Positions 6,114 to 13,300 of a stretch of DNA of 15,374 nucleotides are shown here, in pieces. Both the position numbers and the translations under genes were made by a program. The stretch covers positions 1 through 15,374 of the forward strand of contig JAHJSI010000046.1 in NCBI GenBank assembly GCA_018830465.1, read 5' to 3'. This stretch comes from Patescibacteria group bacterium (GTDB taxonomy: Bacteria; Patescibacteriota; Patescibacteriia; UBA2169). Positions within the stretch are counted from its first letter, which is position 1. Each line of letters begins with the position of its first letter. Under the pieces are notes generated by a model. The model did no database searches, was not told where the DNA came from, and saw only the letters and a list, made by a program, of their open reading frames with translations.

Positions 6114-6644
6114 ATGAAACCAACGCAAAACAACTTCGCCTATATTGACGGAGCCAACTTGCACAGGGGTATTATCCAGCTTGGCTGGCAATTGGATTAT
6201 GCGAAATTTCGAGTTTGGCTGAAAGAAAAATACGGCATTGCGCATGCTTATCTATTTATTGGCTTGATACCCAAAAACAAGGATTTATACACAAACTTGC
6301 AGGAAGCAGGATTTACCCTTGTCTATAAAGAAATTACATATGACGGACATGGCAAAGTAAAAGGAAATTGCGACGCTGATCTGGTGTTGAAAGCAACCCG
6401 AGATAGCTACGAGAAGTCGTCTGGACAGGCATTGCTCGTTTCAAGTGATGGTGATTACTCTGGATTAGTTAAATTTCTACTGGAAAAAGACAAATTTATC
6501 GGCATTATTTCTCCGTCAGTTTCAGCTAAATGTTCAGTGCTACTTAAACGGACTGGCGCGCGTATAGCGTATATTAATGACCAAAAATCAATATTGGAAG
6601 TTAAAAAAGATGGCCAAAATAAAAAAGCCCCCGGTCGGGACTAA
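6114..6644 (+). CDS. NYN-domain (PIN-like, LabA/DUF88 type) putative ribonuclease
   Basis: With the ATG at 6114 the protein has 176 residues; the frame can extend to a TTG at 6099, but ATG with GGA upstream is preferred. The NYN fold is supported by AYIDGANLHRG (Asp12), GNCDADLVLKA (Asp87, Asp89) and LLVSSDGDYSGLVKFL (Asp112, Asp114): the acidic residues that bind divalent metal in PIN-like nucleases, each at the end of a hydrophobic strand. The expected activity is metal-dependent RNA cleavage in the cytoplasm. It is the first gene of cassette 4, 37 bases after attC3. The last residues (KKAPGRD) and the stop codon lie inside the terminator hairpin, so the natural C-terminus may have been altered. 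Possible roles are RNA turnover, toxin or phage defence; context alone does not choose. Confidence 0.82.
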   Translation: MKPTQNNFAYIDGANLHRGIIQLGWQLDYAKFRVWLKEKYGIAHAYLFIGLIPKNKDLYTNLQEAGFTLVYKEITYDGHGKVKGNCDADLVLKATRDSYEKSSGQALLVSSDGDYSGLVKFLLEKDKFIGIISPSVSAKCSVLLKRTGARIAYINDQKSILEVKKDGQNKKAPGRD

Positions 6645-6660
6645 CCCCGACAAGGGTCTC
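6621..6660. terminator. Hairpin terminator over the end of the NYN gene
   Basis: GTCGGG (6634-6639) pairs with CCCGAC (6646-6651), and the outer bases pair partly. The minus-strand side has a clean run of six T (6626-6621); the plus-strand side has only TCTCTTT. The stop codon of the NYN gene lies in the loop. Confidence 0.5.
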
Positions 6661-6740
6661 TTTCGTAGTGATAAATACAGTATATCATAACCATGCGTAA
6701 AGTCAAGCTCAACTTATAAACAGCTCAAAAATAGGAAAAA

Positions 6741-6771
6741 TACGGGAGAGTTTTGGGGAAAGGCCATTCCC
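6741..6771 (+). repeat. First copy of a ~30-base direct repeat bounding the transpeptidase module
   Basis: GTTTTGGGGAAAGGCCATTC (6750-6769) recurs at 8432-8451 with one change, and the preceding TACGGGAGA resembles TACCGGGAA. GTTTTGGGGAAAGG is also the exact reverse complement of 8468-8481. Confidence 0.6.
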
Positions 6772-6804
6772 TCCAGAGGCGGACAGGCACCCCTGCTATA
6801 AGCG

Positions 6805-6833
6805 TTCTTATTGAGGGTGTTTTATGATATAAT
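6805..6833 (+). promoter_or_regulatory. Promoter of the transpeptidase-like gene
   Basis: The extended -10 TGATATAAT (6825-6833) has a weak -35 TTCTTA (6805-6810) at 17 bases. It is the same -10 context as in front of the restriction-modification genes. Confidence 0.6.
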
Positions 6834-6905
6834 ATTGTTAATATTAAGTGCGGTAAATCATCCTACGCTATGAGTACATAGCTACGGATGACCTACGGAA
6901 AATAT

Positions 6906-7883
6906 ATGTTAAAATCTATTCAATTAAAATTTTCAAAAATAAAGTACAAAGGAGATTCTATTGGAGATGATATTCGTATTGAAATTGAGGCGCTTGGCAA
7001 GTTTTTGCGAGTTGATAAACGAATCAAAGTCGGTAAGACGGCAAAAATAGATAAAGAAGTGGGCAGATTTGAAACTGATCAAAAATCATTCCAAATGGGA
7101 ATTTTGATTAATGCAATTGAGAAGGATTTGTTATTTAATGATGTTGCTAATCTTGAAGGCAATATAAAAATTAATACTGCTTCCACTAAGTTGCAGCAGT
7201 TTGTTTTTAAAGTTAAAGTAAGAGAAACCCGCTCAATATTCGGCAGGTTTTGGGGCACTAAAACCGCGGTTTTTGAAATAACTCTGGAAGCAGAAGTATC
7301 GGATGCGATAAGATATGTGCCTGACTTGGATGAATCACAAGGATTTATAAATGTTAGACTTGAGGACAATAAGTCCATAGAAGAATTGCCTGCTTATCTG
7401 AAAGTTAAATTAGAGCGTGCAGATACAAAAAGAGAATACTTTACTATTTTAGAGGGTCCTTACCGCGGTAAATTAACATCTATCAAACTTAAGGAAAATG
7501 GTTCTTCTTGGTTTGTTGCAGATATTAAGCATGAGCCAATGATTCGCGCTAAGTATTCTATTTCTCAAAAAATCTTTATCCTAAAAGGCAAAAAGTATGA
7601 AACTCGCGATTATCCAAAATCTCCTTGGAAAAAAGGATTGTATGATATAGAGATTCCTGACTATTCGCATGATGGAGGCAGAAGATACCTTAAAGAGTCC
7701 AAACGAGCCATGACATGGTTTAAGATAGGTCATGGAGGTGAGAAATATCTGCATACTGGTGGCAGATCGCTTGGTTGTATGACTGTCGTTGAAGTAAAAC
7801 GTTGGATGGAGATTTATAATTTATTAATAAAAGCACGCAAAGGTGATTATATGAGCGTTGGCGTGCTTGAGGTTGTTGATTAA
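6906..7883 (+). CDS. L,D-transpeptidase-like protein with N-terminal beta-rich domain
   Basis: Counting from the ATG at 6906 (GGA six bases before it) there are 325 residues; an ATG at 6888 would add six. Residues about 1-130 alternate short hydrophobic and charged strands (SIQLKFSKIKYKGDSIGDDIRIEIEA begins it) and look like a C2-type beta sandwich, though this is not certain. The C-terminal about 90 residues resemble a YkuD/DUF2778-type catalytic domain: GLYDIEIPDYSHDGG, then KIGHGGEKYLHTGGRSLGC, with His276, His283, Ser288 and candidate nucleophile Cys291 in the S-x-GC motif. Known relatives cross-link or exchange peptides in peptidoglycan, and some secreted ones are antibacterial effectors. 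No signal peptide or membrane helix is seen. The next gene begins nine bases after its stop and encodes a membrane protein. Family assignment rests on the motif alone. Confidence 0.6.
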   Translation: MLKSIQLKFSKIKYKGDSIGDDIRIEIEALGKFLRVDKRIKVGKTAKIDKEVGRFETDQKSFQMGILINAIEKDLLFNDVANLEGNIKINTASTKLQQFVFKVKVRETRSIFGRFWGTKTAVFEITLEAEVSDAIRYVPDLDESQGFINVRLEDNKSIEELPAYLKVKLERADTKREYFTILEGPYRGKLTSIKLKENGSSWFVADIKHEPMIRAKYSISQKIFILKGKKYETRDYPKSPWKKGLYDIEIPDYSHDGGRRYLKESKRAMTWFKIGHGGEKYLHTGGRSLGCMTVVEVKRWMEIYNLLIKARKGDYMSVGVLEVVD

Positions 7884-7892
7884 CTATTAAAT

Positions 7893-8420
7893 ATGCGTTT
7901 TATTTTAAAATATAAAATGAAATCTATTTTTGTAATTCTCGTTTTTGTTATTATAGCTATTGGATTATTTGTATGGCAAAAATATCCGTTTGGTGTTAAG
8001 CAATATGAAACAATTACCTTAGGCATGCAGGCAGCACAACAAGCAGGAACTCATGTCATGTGGGGATCGCCAGACAATGTAGTGCAAGAATCTCTTTTTT
8101 ATGTGTATGCGATAAATGATGAGCCTAAGTGTATTGGTTCAAATTGCGGCGCAGGCGGATATTTTATTGAATGTCTTGGGGGATGGCTTTCAGGACAGAG
8201 AATAATAACAGAAGAATTTGATTATGGATTGCGTGATGCTGGAGTTGATATGGAAAAACAAAAAATTATTACAATAGCTGACAAAGACGCTAAAATAGTT
8301 GGTATTTATCCTGGCGCTCGAATCAAAAATCTGCCTTATATTGTGCGCAATCATCGCGACCTTGTTGATGAAGACACATTCAAGATATGTTCAGATTTGC
8401 TGCCTAAGAGATGGAAATAG
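7893..8420 (+). CDS. Small N-terminally anchored membrane protein of unknown function
   Basis: 175 residues. A single hydrophobic helix (about residues 10-28, KSIFVILVFVIIAIGLFVW) follows a basic start, so the remainder is probably outside the membrane. That part contains four cysteines (CIGSNC, FIECLGG and KICSDLL) and an acidic, strand-rich middle (EEFDYGLRDAGVDME). Start at 7893 or the ATG at 7917; neither has a clear ribosome site. It is tightly coupled to the transpeptidase-like gene (nine bases), so both are probably made together. I do not recognise the family. It could be an immunity or partner protein of the upstream enzyme, but this is inferred only from the pairing. Confidence 0.65.
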   Translation: MRFILKYKMKSIFVILVFVIIAIGLFVWQKYPFGVKQYETITLGMQAAQQAGTHVMWGSPDNVVQESLFYVYAINDEPKCIGSNCGAGGYFIECLGGWLSGQRIITEEFDYGLRDAGVDMEKQKIITIADKDAKIVGIYPGARIKNLPYIVRNHRDLVDEDTFKICSDLLPKRWK

Positions 8421-8423
8421 AAT

Positions 8424-8481
8424 ACCGGGAAGTTTTAGGGAAAGGCCATTCACCCCTGCCCCTCTGTCCTTTCCCCAAAAC
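8424..8481 (+). repeat. Second direct-repeat copy, with full hairpin
   Basis: GTTTTAGGGAAAGG (8432-8445) repeats 6750-6763 with one change, and pairs with CCTTTCCCCAAAAC (8468-8481) with one mismatch to form a hairpin immediately after the membrane-protein gene. No T run follows on either strand, so it is not a typical terminator. Confidence 0.6.
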
Positions 8482-8548
8482 AAAAAACTTATTTTAAGAT
8501 TTAAGAAAAGTAGATTTAGAAAAAAAATAATTAAGAAAAAAATTACAT

Positions 8549-8681
8549 CGCACAACAGCGCATATAAGGTTCGTAAAAAAGTGAGAATATTGATATGATT
8601 AATGTGTCACTTTTCTACTCTCCCAAATTTTTACTTGCGAGTACGCTACGCAAAAACTTCTCATATGCGCATACGTTATAT
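8549..8681 (+). repeat. attC4, last site of the array
   Basis: TACATC, left box CGCACAAC (8549-8556), arm GCGCATATAA (8558-8567, one mismatch) against TCATATGCGC (8661-8670), ATAC, GTTATAT (8675-8681). Near-identical to attC1. Its left box complements the start of cassette 1, not that of the cassette it closes. Confidence 0.8.
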
Positions 8682-8747
8682 AAAAATAAACCCTTGGGTA
8701 TACTATGCCAAATCAAAACAAAGGTAGAACAAAAATATTACTAAATC

Positions 8748-8779
8748 AAAAAAAGCCCGCTGAATTAGCGGGCTTTTTT
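8748..8779. terminator. Bidirectional terminator after the RRM gene
   Basis: AGCCCGCT (8754-8761) and AGCGGGCT (8767-8774) form a perfect stem with a five-base loop, with A run before and T run after. It serves the minus-strand RRM gene and closes the array side. Confidence 0.85.
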
Positions 8780-8793
8780 GCAATTGAGAATAA

Positions 8794-9069
8794 TTATTCT
8801 CTGTCTCTGTCTTCACGAGGCTTCATTGGGCGAGCTTCGTTGACAACGATTGAACGTCCGTCAACATCAGTGCCATTGAGCTTGTCGATAGCTGCTTGAG
8901 CTTCATCATCGTTTGAGAATTCAACGAATCCGAATCCCTTGCTGCGACCAGAGAATTTGTCAGAAATCACTGTTGCGGAATCAACGCTACCTGCTGCAGA
9001 GAAAACCTCTGAAAGCTTAGCATCGTCCACAGAATACGGTAGATTTCCAACGTATAACTTCTTTGCCAT
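8794..9069 (-). CDS. RRM-domain RNA-binding protein
   Basis: 91 residues made of one RNA recognition motif. RNP2 is LYVGNL (residues 5-10) and RNP1 is KGFGFVEF (44-51), both with the aromatic residues that stack on RNA bases. The short charged tail ends MKPREDRDRE. Such single-RRM proteins are known from cyanobacteria and many other bacteria, often cold-induced, acting as RNA chaperones in the cytoplasm. It is transcribed alone: a strong terminator follows, and a hairpin-bearing leader (9092-9150) precedes. No good ribosome site lies before the ATG. The direct partner RNA cannot be read from sequence. Confidence 0.93.
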   Translation of the reverse strand: MAKKLYVGNLPYSVDDAKLSEVFSAAGSVDSATVISDKFSGRSKGFGFVEFSNDDEAQAAIDKLNGTDVDGRSIVVNEARPMKPREDRDRE

Positions 9070-9091
9070 AGATTAAATTAATTTCTTATAT

Positions 9092-9150
9092 GGTGCGTGG
9101 CTATACACCAAAACACACATACTTATAATAACACCTTTCGACCACGCACC
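9092..9150 (-). promoter_or_regulatory. Hairpin upstream of the RRM gene
   Basis: GGTGCGTGG (9092-9100) is perfectly complementary to 9142-9150, with a 41-base AT-rich loop, 23 bases before the RRM start. A candidate promoter TTGCAT-17-TACAGT on the minus strand lies further upstream (about 9187-9215), which would put the hairpin in the 5' leader; it could control translation or stability. Confidence 0.5.
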
Positions 9151-9238
9151 TAAATAAATAAGATGCGAAAACAAGGCATAAACACTGTAGCATACTTTCC
9201 TAAATAATGCAAGTTTAGCTCAAATTATTGCCAAAATA

Positions 9239-9267
9239 TTGACAAAAAACGTATTTAGGACAATAAT
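9239..9267 (+). promoter_or_regulatory. Promoter of the two-zinc-site protein gene
   Basis: TTGACA (9239-9244), 17-base spacer, AATAAT (9262-9267). Confidence 0.7.
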
Positions 9268-9340
9268 ACTATTTCAGCTCTTTAAGTTTACATCTATAAA
9301 TTGAACTTGCCTTTTCCACTCTCACACGGAGGAAGTTGTG

Positions 9341-9700
9341 ATGGAACCCAGGTACAAGCCCCTCAAAAACGGAAAATTCCGCTGTAGTTTGTGCAAGGGC
9401 CCAAAAGGAATCATCAAGCCCGCAAGAATAAAAGCGCATACAAATTCGCACAAACCGCATAGTCTGCCTGCGCCAAAAAAAGAAGTTCAAGCGCCACAAA
9501 AGCCGCGCGCATCCACAACACTCATCGCAAGAACACCGCGCGCACCCACTCCGCGAGAAACAGGGCTCAAACGGGTCAAGATGAACTCTTTTAGCGATGC
9601 GCTTTGTCCTCATTGCGGTCGGTTTAATATAGAAGTTAGAGAAGGTGTTGTAAAATGCAAGAATTTGTATTGTCGCAGAGAATTTGAAGCATACAAATAA
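9341..9700 (+). CDS. Small protein with C2H2-like finger and C-terminal zinc ribbon
   Basis: 119 residues from the ATG at 9341; GGAGG is eight bases upstream, and a GTG at 9338 is a possible earlier start. The first metal site looks like a C2H2 finger: Cys15-x2-Cys18, then Ile-Ile-Lys-Pro-Ala-Arg-Ile, then His33-x3-His37. A proline-rich basic linker (about 41-80) contains the near-repeat TPRAPTPRET. The second site is Cys89-x2-Cys92 ... Cys106-x4-Cys111, a zinc-ribbon-like arrangement. The high positive charge suggests nucleic-acid binding. It is a single-gene unit with a good promoter and a strong terminator. I do not recognise a named family. Confidence 0.78.
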   Translation: MEPRYKPLKNGKFRCSLCKGPKGIIKPARIKAHTNSHKPHSLPAPKKEVQAPQKPRASTTLIARTPRAPTPRETGLKRVKMNSFSDALCPHCGRFNIEVREGVVKCKNLYCRREFEAYK

Positions 9701-9718
9701 GCAATCCTAAACCGCAAA

Positions 9719-9756
9719 ACCGCCGCTCGCGCATCTAGCTAGCGGCGGTCTTTTTT
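9719..9756 (+). terminator. Rho-independent terminator
   Basis: ACCGCCGCT (9719-9727) pairs perfectly with AGCGGCGGT (9741-9749), followed by C and six T. Closes the two-zinc-site gene. Confidence 0.9.
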
Positions 9757-9774
9757 ATGGTGTGGAAAACATCC

Positions 9775-9814
9775 TTGACCTAATATCGAAACCAGTTCTA
9801 TAAGGGTGTATAAT
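9775..9814 (+). promoter_or_regulatory. Promoter of the 142-residue protein gene
   Basis: TTGACC (9775-9780), then TATAAG (9799-9804) at 18 bases; a better TATAAT lies at 9809-9814 but has no matched -35. Confidence 0.6.
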
Positions 9815-9856
9815 TACCATATAGGAGTATTTCATTCGCTTCTAAAGGGGGTTGAT

Positions 9857-10285
9857 ATGGCATCAGTCATTATCAAGTTGCCGAATTTTAGATCCGGCAC
9901 TCTGCACCTTCTTGATAAGTTAATGAACCAGGGGTATTACCAAGAATTAGCAGAAAATCTAGGAGAGCTGCTTGACTTGATGATTCAGCTCAACAAAAAA
10001 AAGGAGGTACAGCTCTTTCAAAATTCAAATGAAGCGCTGGAGGTTTGCATCTGGGTTTACGGTCAAAATGCAAAATGTGAAACAATAATATGGGAACTTT
10101 GGACGGTAACCAGAAAAGAAGGCACATCGCAAGACATAAAGATTCTTTTGCGCGGTGGATCAATCATGCCTTGCGATGTGCAGGAAGCGCTTAAGAAAGA
10201 TCCTGAAAATCCGGTTAGATATATTCTACGGAAACAAGATCCTGTATTTTCCAAAAGTGCTGAAGCACTATTCAAAGAGATCTAA
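9857..10285 (+). CDS. Hypothetical protein, 142 residues
   Basis: The start is set by AAGGGGG six bases before the ATG at 9857; the frame is open further upstream but those codons overlap the promoter. The protein starts MASVIIKLPNFRSGTLHLLD. It is soluble and helix-rich, with a repeated acidic/hydrophobic pattern (YYQELAENLGELLDLMIQLNKKKE) and three scattered cysteines (CIW, KCE, PCD). There is no signal peptide, membrane helix or recognised motif. It is a single-gene unit between its own promoter and a terminator that closely resembles the one ending the preceding gene. Function unknown. Confidence 0.75.
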   Translation: MASVIIKLPNFRSGTLHLLDKLMNQGYYQELAENLGELLDLMIQLNKKKEVQLFQNSNEALEVCIWVYGQNAKCETIIWELWTVTRKEGTSQDIKILLRGGSIMPCDVQEALKKDPENPVRYILRKQDPVFSKSAEALFKEI

Positions 10286-10320
10286 ACCGTCGCTTAAAAA
10301 AATGAGCGGCGGTCTTTTTT
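10286..10320 (+). terminator. Rho-independent terminator
   Basis: ACCGTCGCT (10286-10294) pairs with AGCGGCGGT (10305-10313) with one G-T wobble, followed by C and six T. Confidence 0.88.
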
Positions 10321-10323
10321 ATG

Positions 10324-10361
10324 AAAAAAAAGAAGGGGCACTGCCTAAAACAGAGCCCCTT
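10324..10361 (-). terminator. Terminator of purL
   Basis: On the minus strand AAGGGGC ... GCCCCTT with a 15-base loop is followed by C and a T run (10331-10324), about 40 bases after the purL stop. Confidence 0.8.
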
Positions 10362-10399
10362 TTCCTTCTTATACCTCTTTCTTTTTTTATGAAATTGAA

Positions 10400-13300
10400 C
10401 TATGAAACGCACCACTTATGTAGATTCTGGGCGCACTTGAGCCATGGAGACGCAGTCAACTTCTCTTTCATCTCCTCTGTCAAGTACTGCCAGTTGTCCA
10501 AGTTTGGAGCCCGCTCTGGATGAGGCATCATTACCACATGCTGACCGCTTTCGTCGCACAAGGCAGTAATGCCACCAGGAGAGCCATTCGGGTTATATGG
10601 GTACTGCTCAGTTGGCTTGTTGTCTGGCGCAATGAACACAAGAGGAACAAGCTTTTTCTCTCGAATCTCCTGCTCAACCGCCTTGCTCGGCAGATACAAC
10701 CTGCCTTCTGCATGCGCACCAGAAACACCCAAGCGAGCACCTTCCATTTCGCGAAACATAATTGCAGGGCTTTCCTGCACTTCCACGCACAACAAACGGG
10801 CTTCAAATACTCCAGAAGTGTTTTGTATAAAGCGAGGCTGCCTATCCTCTGGAATATCCATGTCCTTGAACGGAACCAAGCCAAGAGTTGTCTCCCACTG
10901 GCATCCATTACACACTCCAAGCGAGAACGAGTCATCCCGCCTAATAAAGCGAGCAAACATATCCCGCAATTTCGGATCGCACATAATCTGGAAAGCCCAG
11001 CCTCTGCCAGCGCCGAACACATCCCCATTCGCGAATCCGCCTGGAGCCACGATTCCACGGAACTCGTCAAGCGACTCAACCCTTCCTTGCACAAGGTCGC
11101 TCATATGGACGTCGTGAACATCAAATCCTGCGAGGAAAAAGTATGCAGCCATTTCCTCATATCCGTTCGTACCCTCTGTCCGAAGTATGGCGACATTGGG
11201 TTTTGACTTGGACTCCATAATAGTTGGATACATTGGCTTGACTTCAAACGGAATATGGTACCTAGAGCTCCTTCCGTAAAACGGATCATTCCGTTCTTCA
11301 TCAGCGCACTCTTGGGTGTGAAGACGACTCATCTGGTAGCTTGTTTCTTCCCAGATGCGCCGAAGTTTGAGCATGTCCTCATGAAGCAGCTCTTTGTCCC
11401 CTTGATGAACCGAAATCACAGGATTGCTATCTGTAACGCCAACTTGCCACGCGGAAATGTCATGCGCCCGCAGAATCACATGAACTGCGACCAAATCCTT
11501 AGTAGCGCACTCAAATACCATACCAGCTTCTTCCGCGAACAAATACTCAATTGGATCAACATTTGCTGGCAAGTTAACCCACAATCCACATCCTCCAGCA
11601 AATGCCATCTCCAAAAGCGCGGTTATGAATCCGCCGTCGCTGCGGTCATGATATGAGTGTACAACACCTTCAGCAACCAGATGCTGCATTCCTTTGAACG
11701 CATTGCGCAAGCGAACAGGATCTTCAATATCAGGCGATTCTTCGCCAATCTGATTGAAGACCTGTGCTAAAGCAGATCCGCCCAATCTGGACTTACCATT
11801 ACTGATGTCAATCAACAGAAGAGTACTTCTGCCTGGTAATTTGATATCTGGAGTCACAACCTTGCGCACATTAGGAACCTTGGCGTAAAGCGTGGCAACA
11901 AATGTTGGCAAGGACTTGATGAGCGCGCCTTCAACATCTTTTGCGGTCATACTCATAGAATCTTTTCCCCCGTCCTCGCAAATTCCGAGCGAACCAAGGA
12001 AAATACGAACTCCATTATCCAGTGCTTCATACAAGCGCGCTAGCTCTCCATCCTTCTTGCCAGGCCACATAACATTGCCTTGTATCTTGATCTTCACAAA
12101 ATCTTCAACCAAGACACCAGCAACATTCAGAAGCGCCTCAGCAATAGCCATGCGAACTCCAGCAGAGCCGCCCAGTAACACTTTCAAAGGCTGTTCCCCT
12201 AGACTTCCTGCTTCGCCAGTGTAGTCAAAATACCCAAAGCGCGAAACAGCTGCATCAGCCACTGGTAAGCCAAAAGGACCGCAACGCTGTGACTGAACAA
12301 CTTTGCCGCCCACGCTATGGTCCACGCGATCCACTTGGAACGCTTTTGAACCTACCACAGGAAGACGTAAAACACGCCCTAATGCCACTATGATCGGCAA
12401 ATCAGTTGGTAGTACAAGAGGTGAAGCAAGGGACACAGGCGTTGTATCTTCAAGTTCCCACTTTGGCAAGCCTGCAAGCGATGCTTCAATCGGGAAATCA
12501 ACTGGTGTTGAGCCGTCGTTTGAGTCTTCTACCACGATTCGGCCGTCGCCAGTAGTTTTCCCAAGGATCTCGTAGTCGCATCCTTCGCGCTCGCAAATCG
12601 CCACAAACTCATCTAGTCTGTTGTCCCAGATAAGGAGACCATATCGCTCTTGATACTCAGCCTCCCAAATCTCAAGCACGCTCATACTTGTGTCACCCAC
12701 GTGGATTTCTCGGATGTTGATTCTGCCACCTATGGCTTCCACAAGTTCAGTCAGAATGTTCTGTGGACCTGCAGCGCCTTGATCGTGAATTGAGACAATG
12801 GGATTATTCTTGTCCATTTTTACACATGTCTCAATTACCATGCGCGTGAGCAAGCCCATTTCCGCGTCCCCGCGCTGGACAGAAGCAAAGTCAAGGTCTT
12901 CAGAAACGTCTCCTGCTCCTTGGCTTGAAGCAGTTCCCCCGCCTAATCCAATACGGAAGGCCTTGCCTCCTATCTGCACAATAGTCATCCCAACTTCAGC
13001 TTCCAGCTTATGCGCATGCTCATGCAACATATACCCATACTGACCAGCCAGCATTACAGGTTTTGCATATCCCCATCGCTGACCCTTACCAAGATCATCA
13101 AACTGCGCAGTACGAGTAATACCAAGCAGAGTCGGAACTCCGTACTTATTGCCATAGTCCCATGTACCCATTGGCGCCTCTAGCATAATCTGTAGAGCTT
13201 GCGCGCCTCCAGCAATTGCAGGAGCTTCAGGATTCTCCCATGGCTGGATATACTCAGGAATGCAGAGGTCCATAGTAGAAAATCCAGCTAGCGCGAATAA

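Larger units (their letters stand above)
740..8681 (+). mobile_element. Integron-like gene cassette array (attI plus four attC sites)
   Basis: Four sites share the layout TACATC + left box ending AAC, A, a 10-base arm, GG ... a complementary 10-base arm, four bases, GTT (ATT in site 2). They divide the region into cassettes starting at about 789, 3610, 5025 and 6072. The recombinase at 162-730 is divergent, as in known integrons. Left boxes complement the first bases of their own cassette for cassette 2 (8 of 8) and cassette 1 (7 of 8), which is what circular cassette intermediates joined at G^TT would produce; it fails for cassettes 3 and 4. The region is visibly more AT-rich than purL. Cargo: restriction-modification, DUF1508, C39-like, small membrane-anchored, NYN, transpeptidase-like and unknown proteins. 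The boxes are shorter than the classical RYYYAAC/GTTRRRY, so this is called by structure and geometry, not by consensus. Confidence 0.75.

Noticed and set aside
3483..8681. The ~132-base repeats as a CRISPR or transposon end pair
   Set aside because: Only two near-identical copies 5 kb apart in direct orientation, each internally palindromic, with two further sites of the same layout; this fits attC and not CRISPR repeats or terminal inverted repeats.
8705..8899. Plus-strand 64-codon frame after attC4
   Set aside because: It runs through the terminator hairpin and antisense into the RRM gene; unlikely to be real.
9269..9613. Minus-strand 114-codon frame rich in Cys and Arg
   Set aside because: It is opposite the two-zinc-site gene, which has promoter, ribosome site and terminator; the Cys/Arg content comes from the complementary GC-rich codons.
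10520..11206. Plus-strand open frame of 228 codons antisense to purL
   Set aside because: It lies wholly inside the purL coding region, has no ribosome site and its translation looks random; a shadow of purL. Other plus-strand frames up to 13955 were dropped for the same reason.
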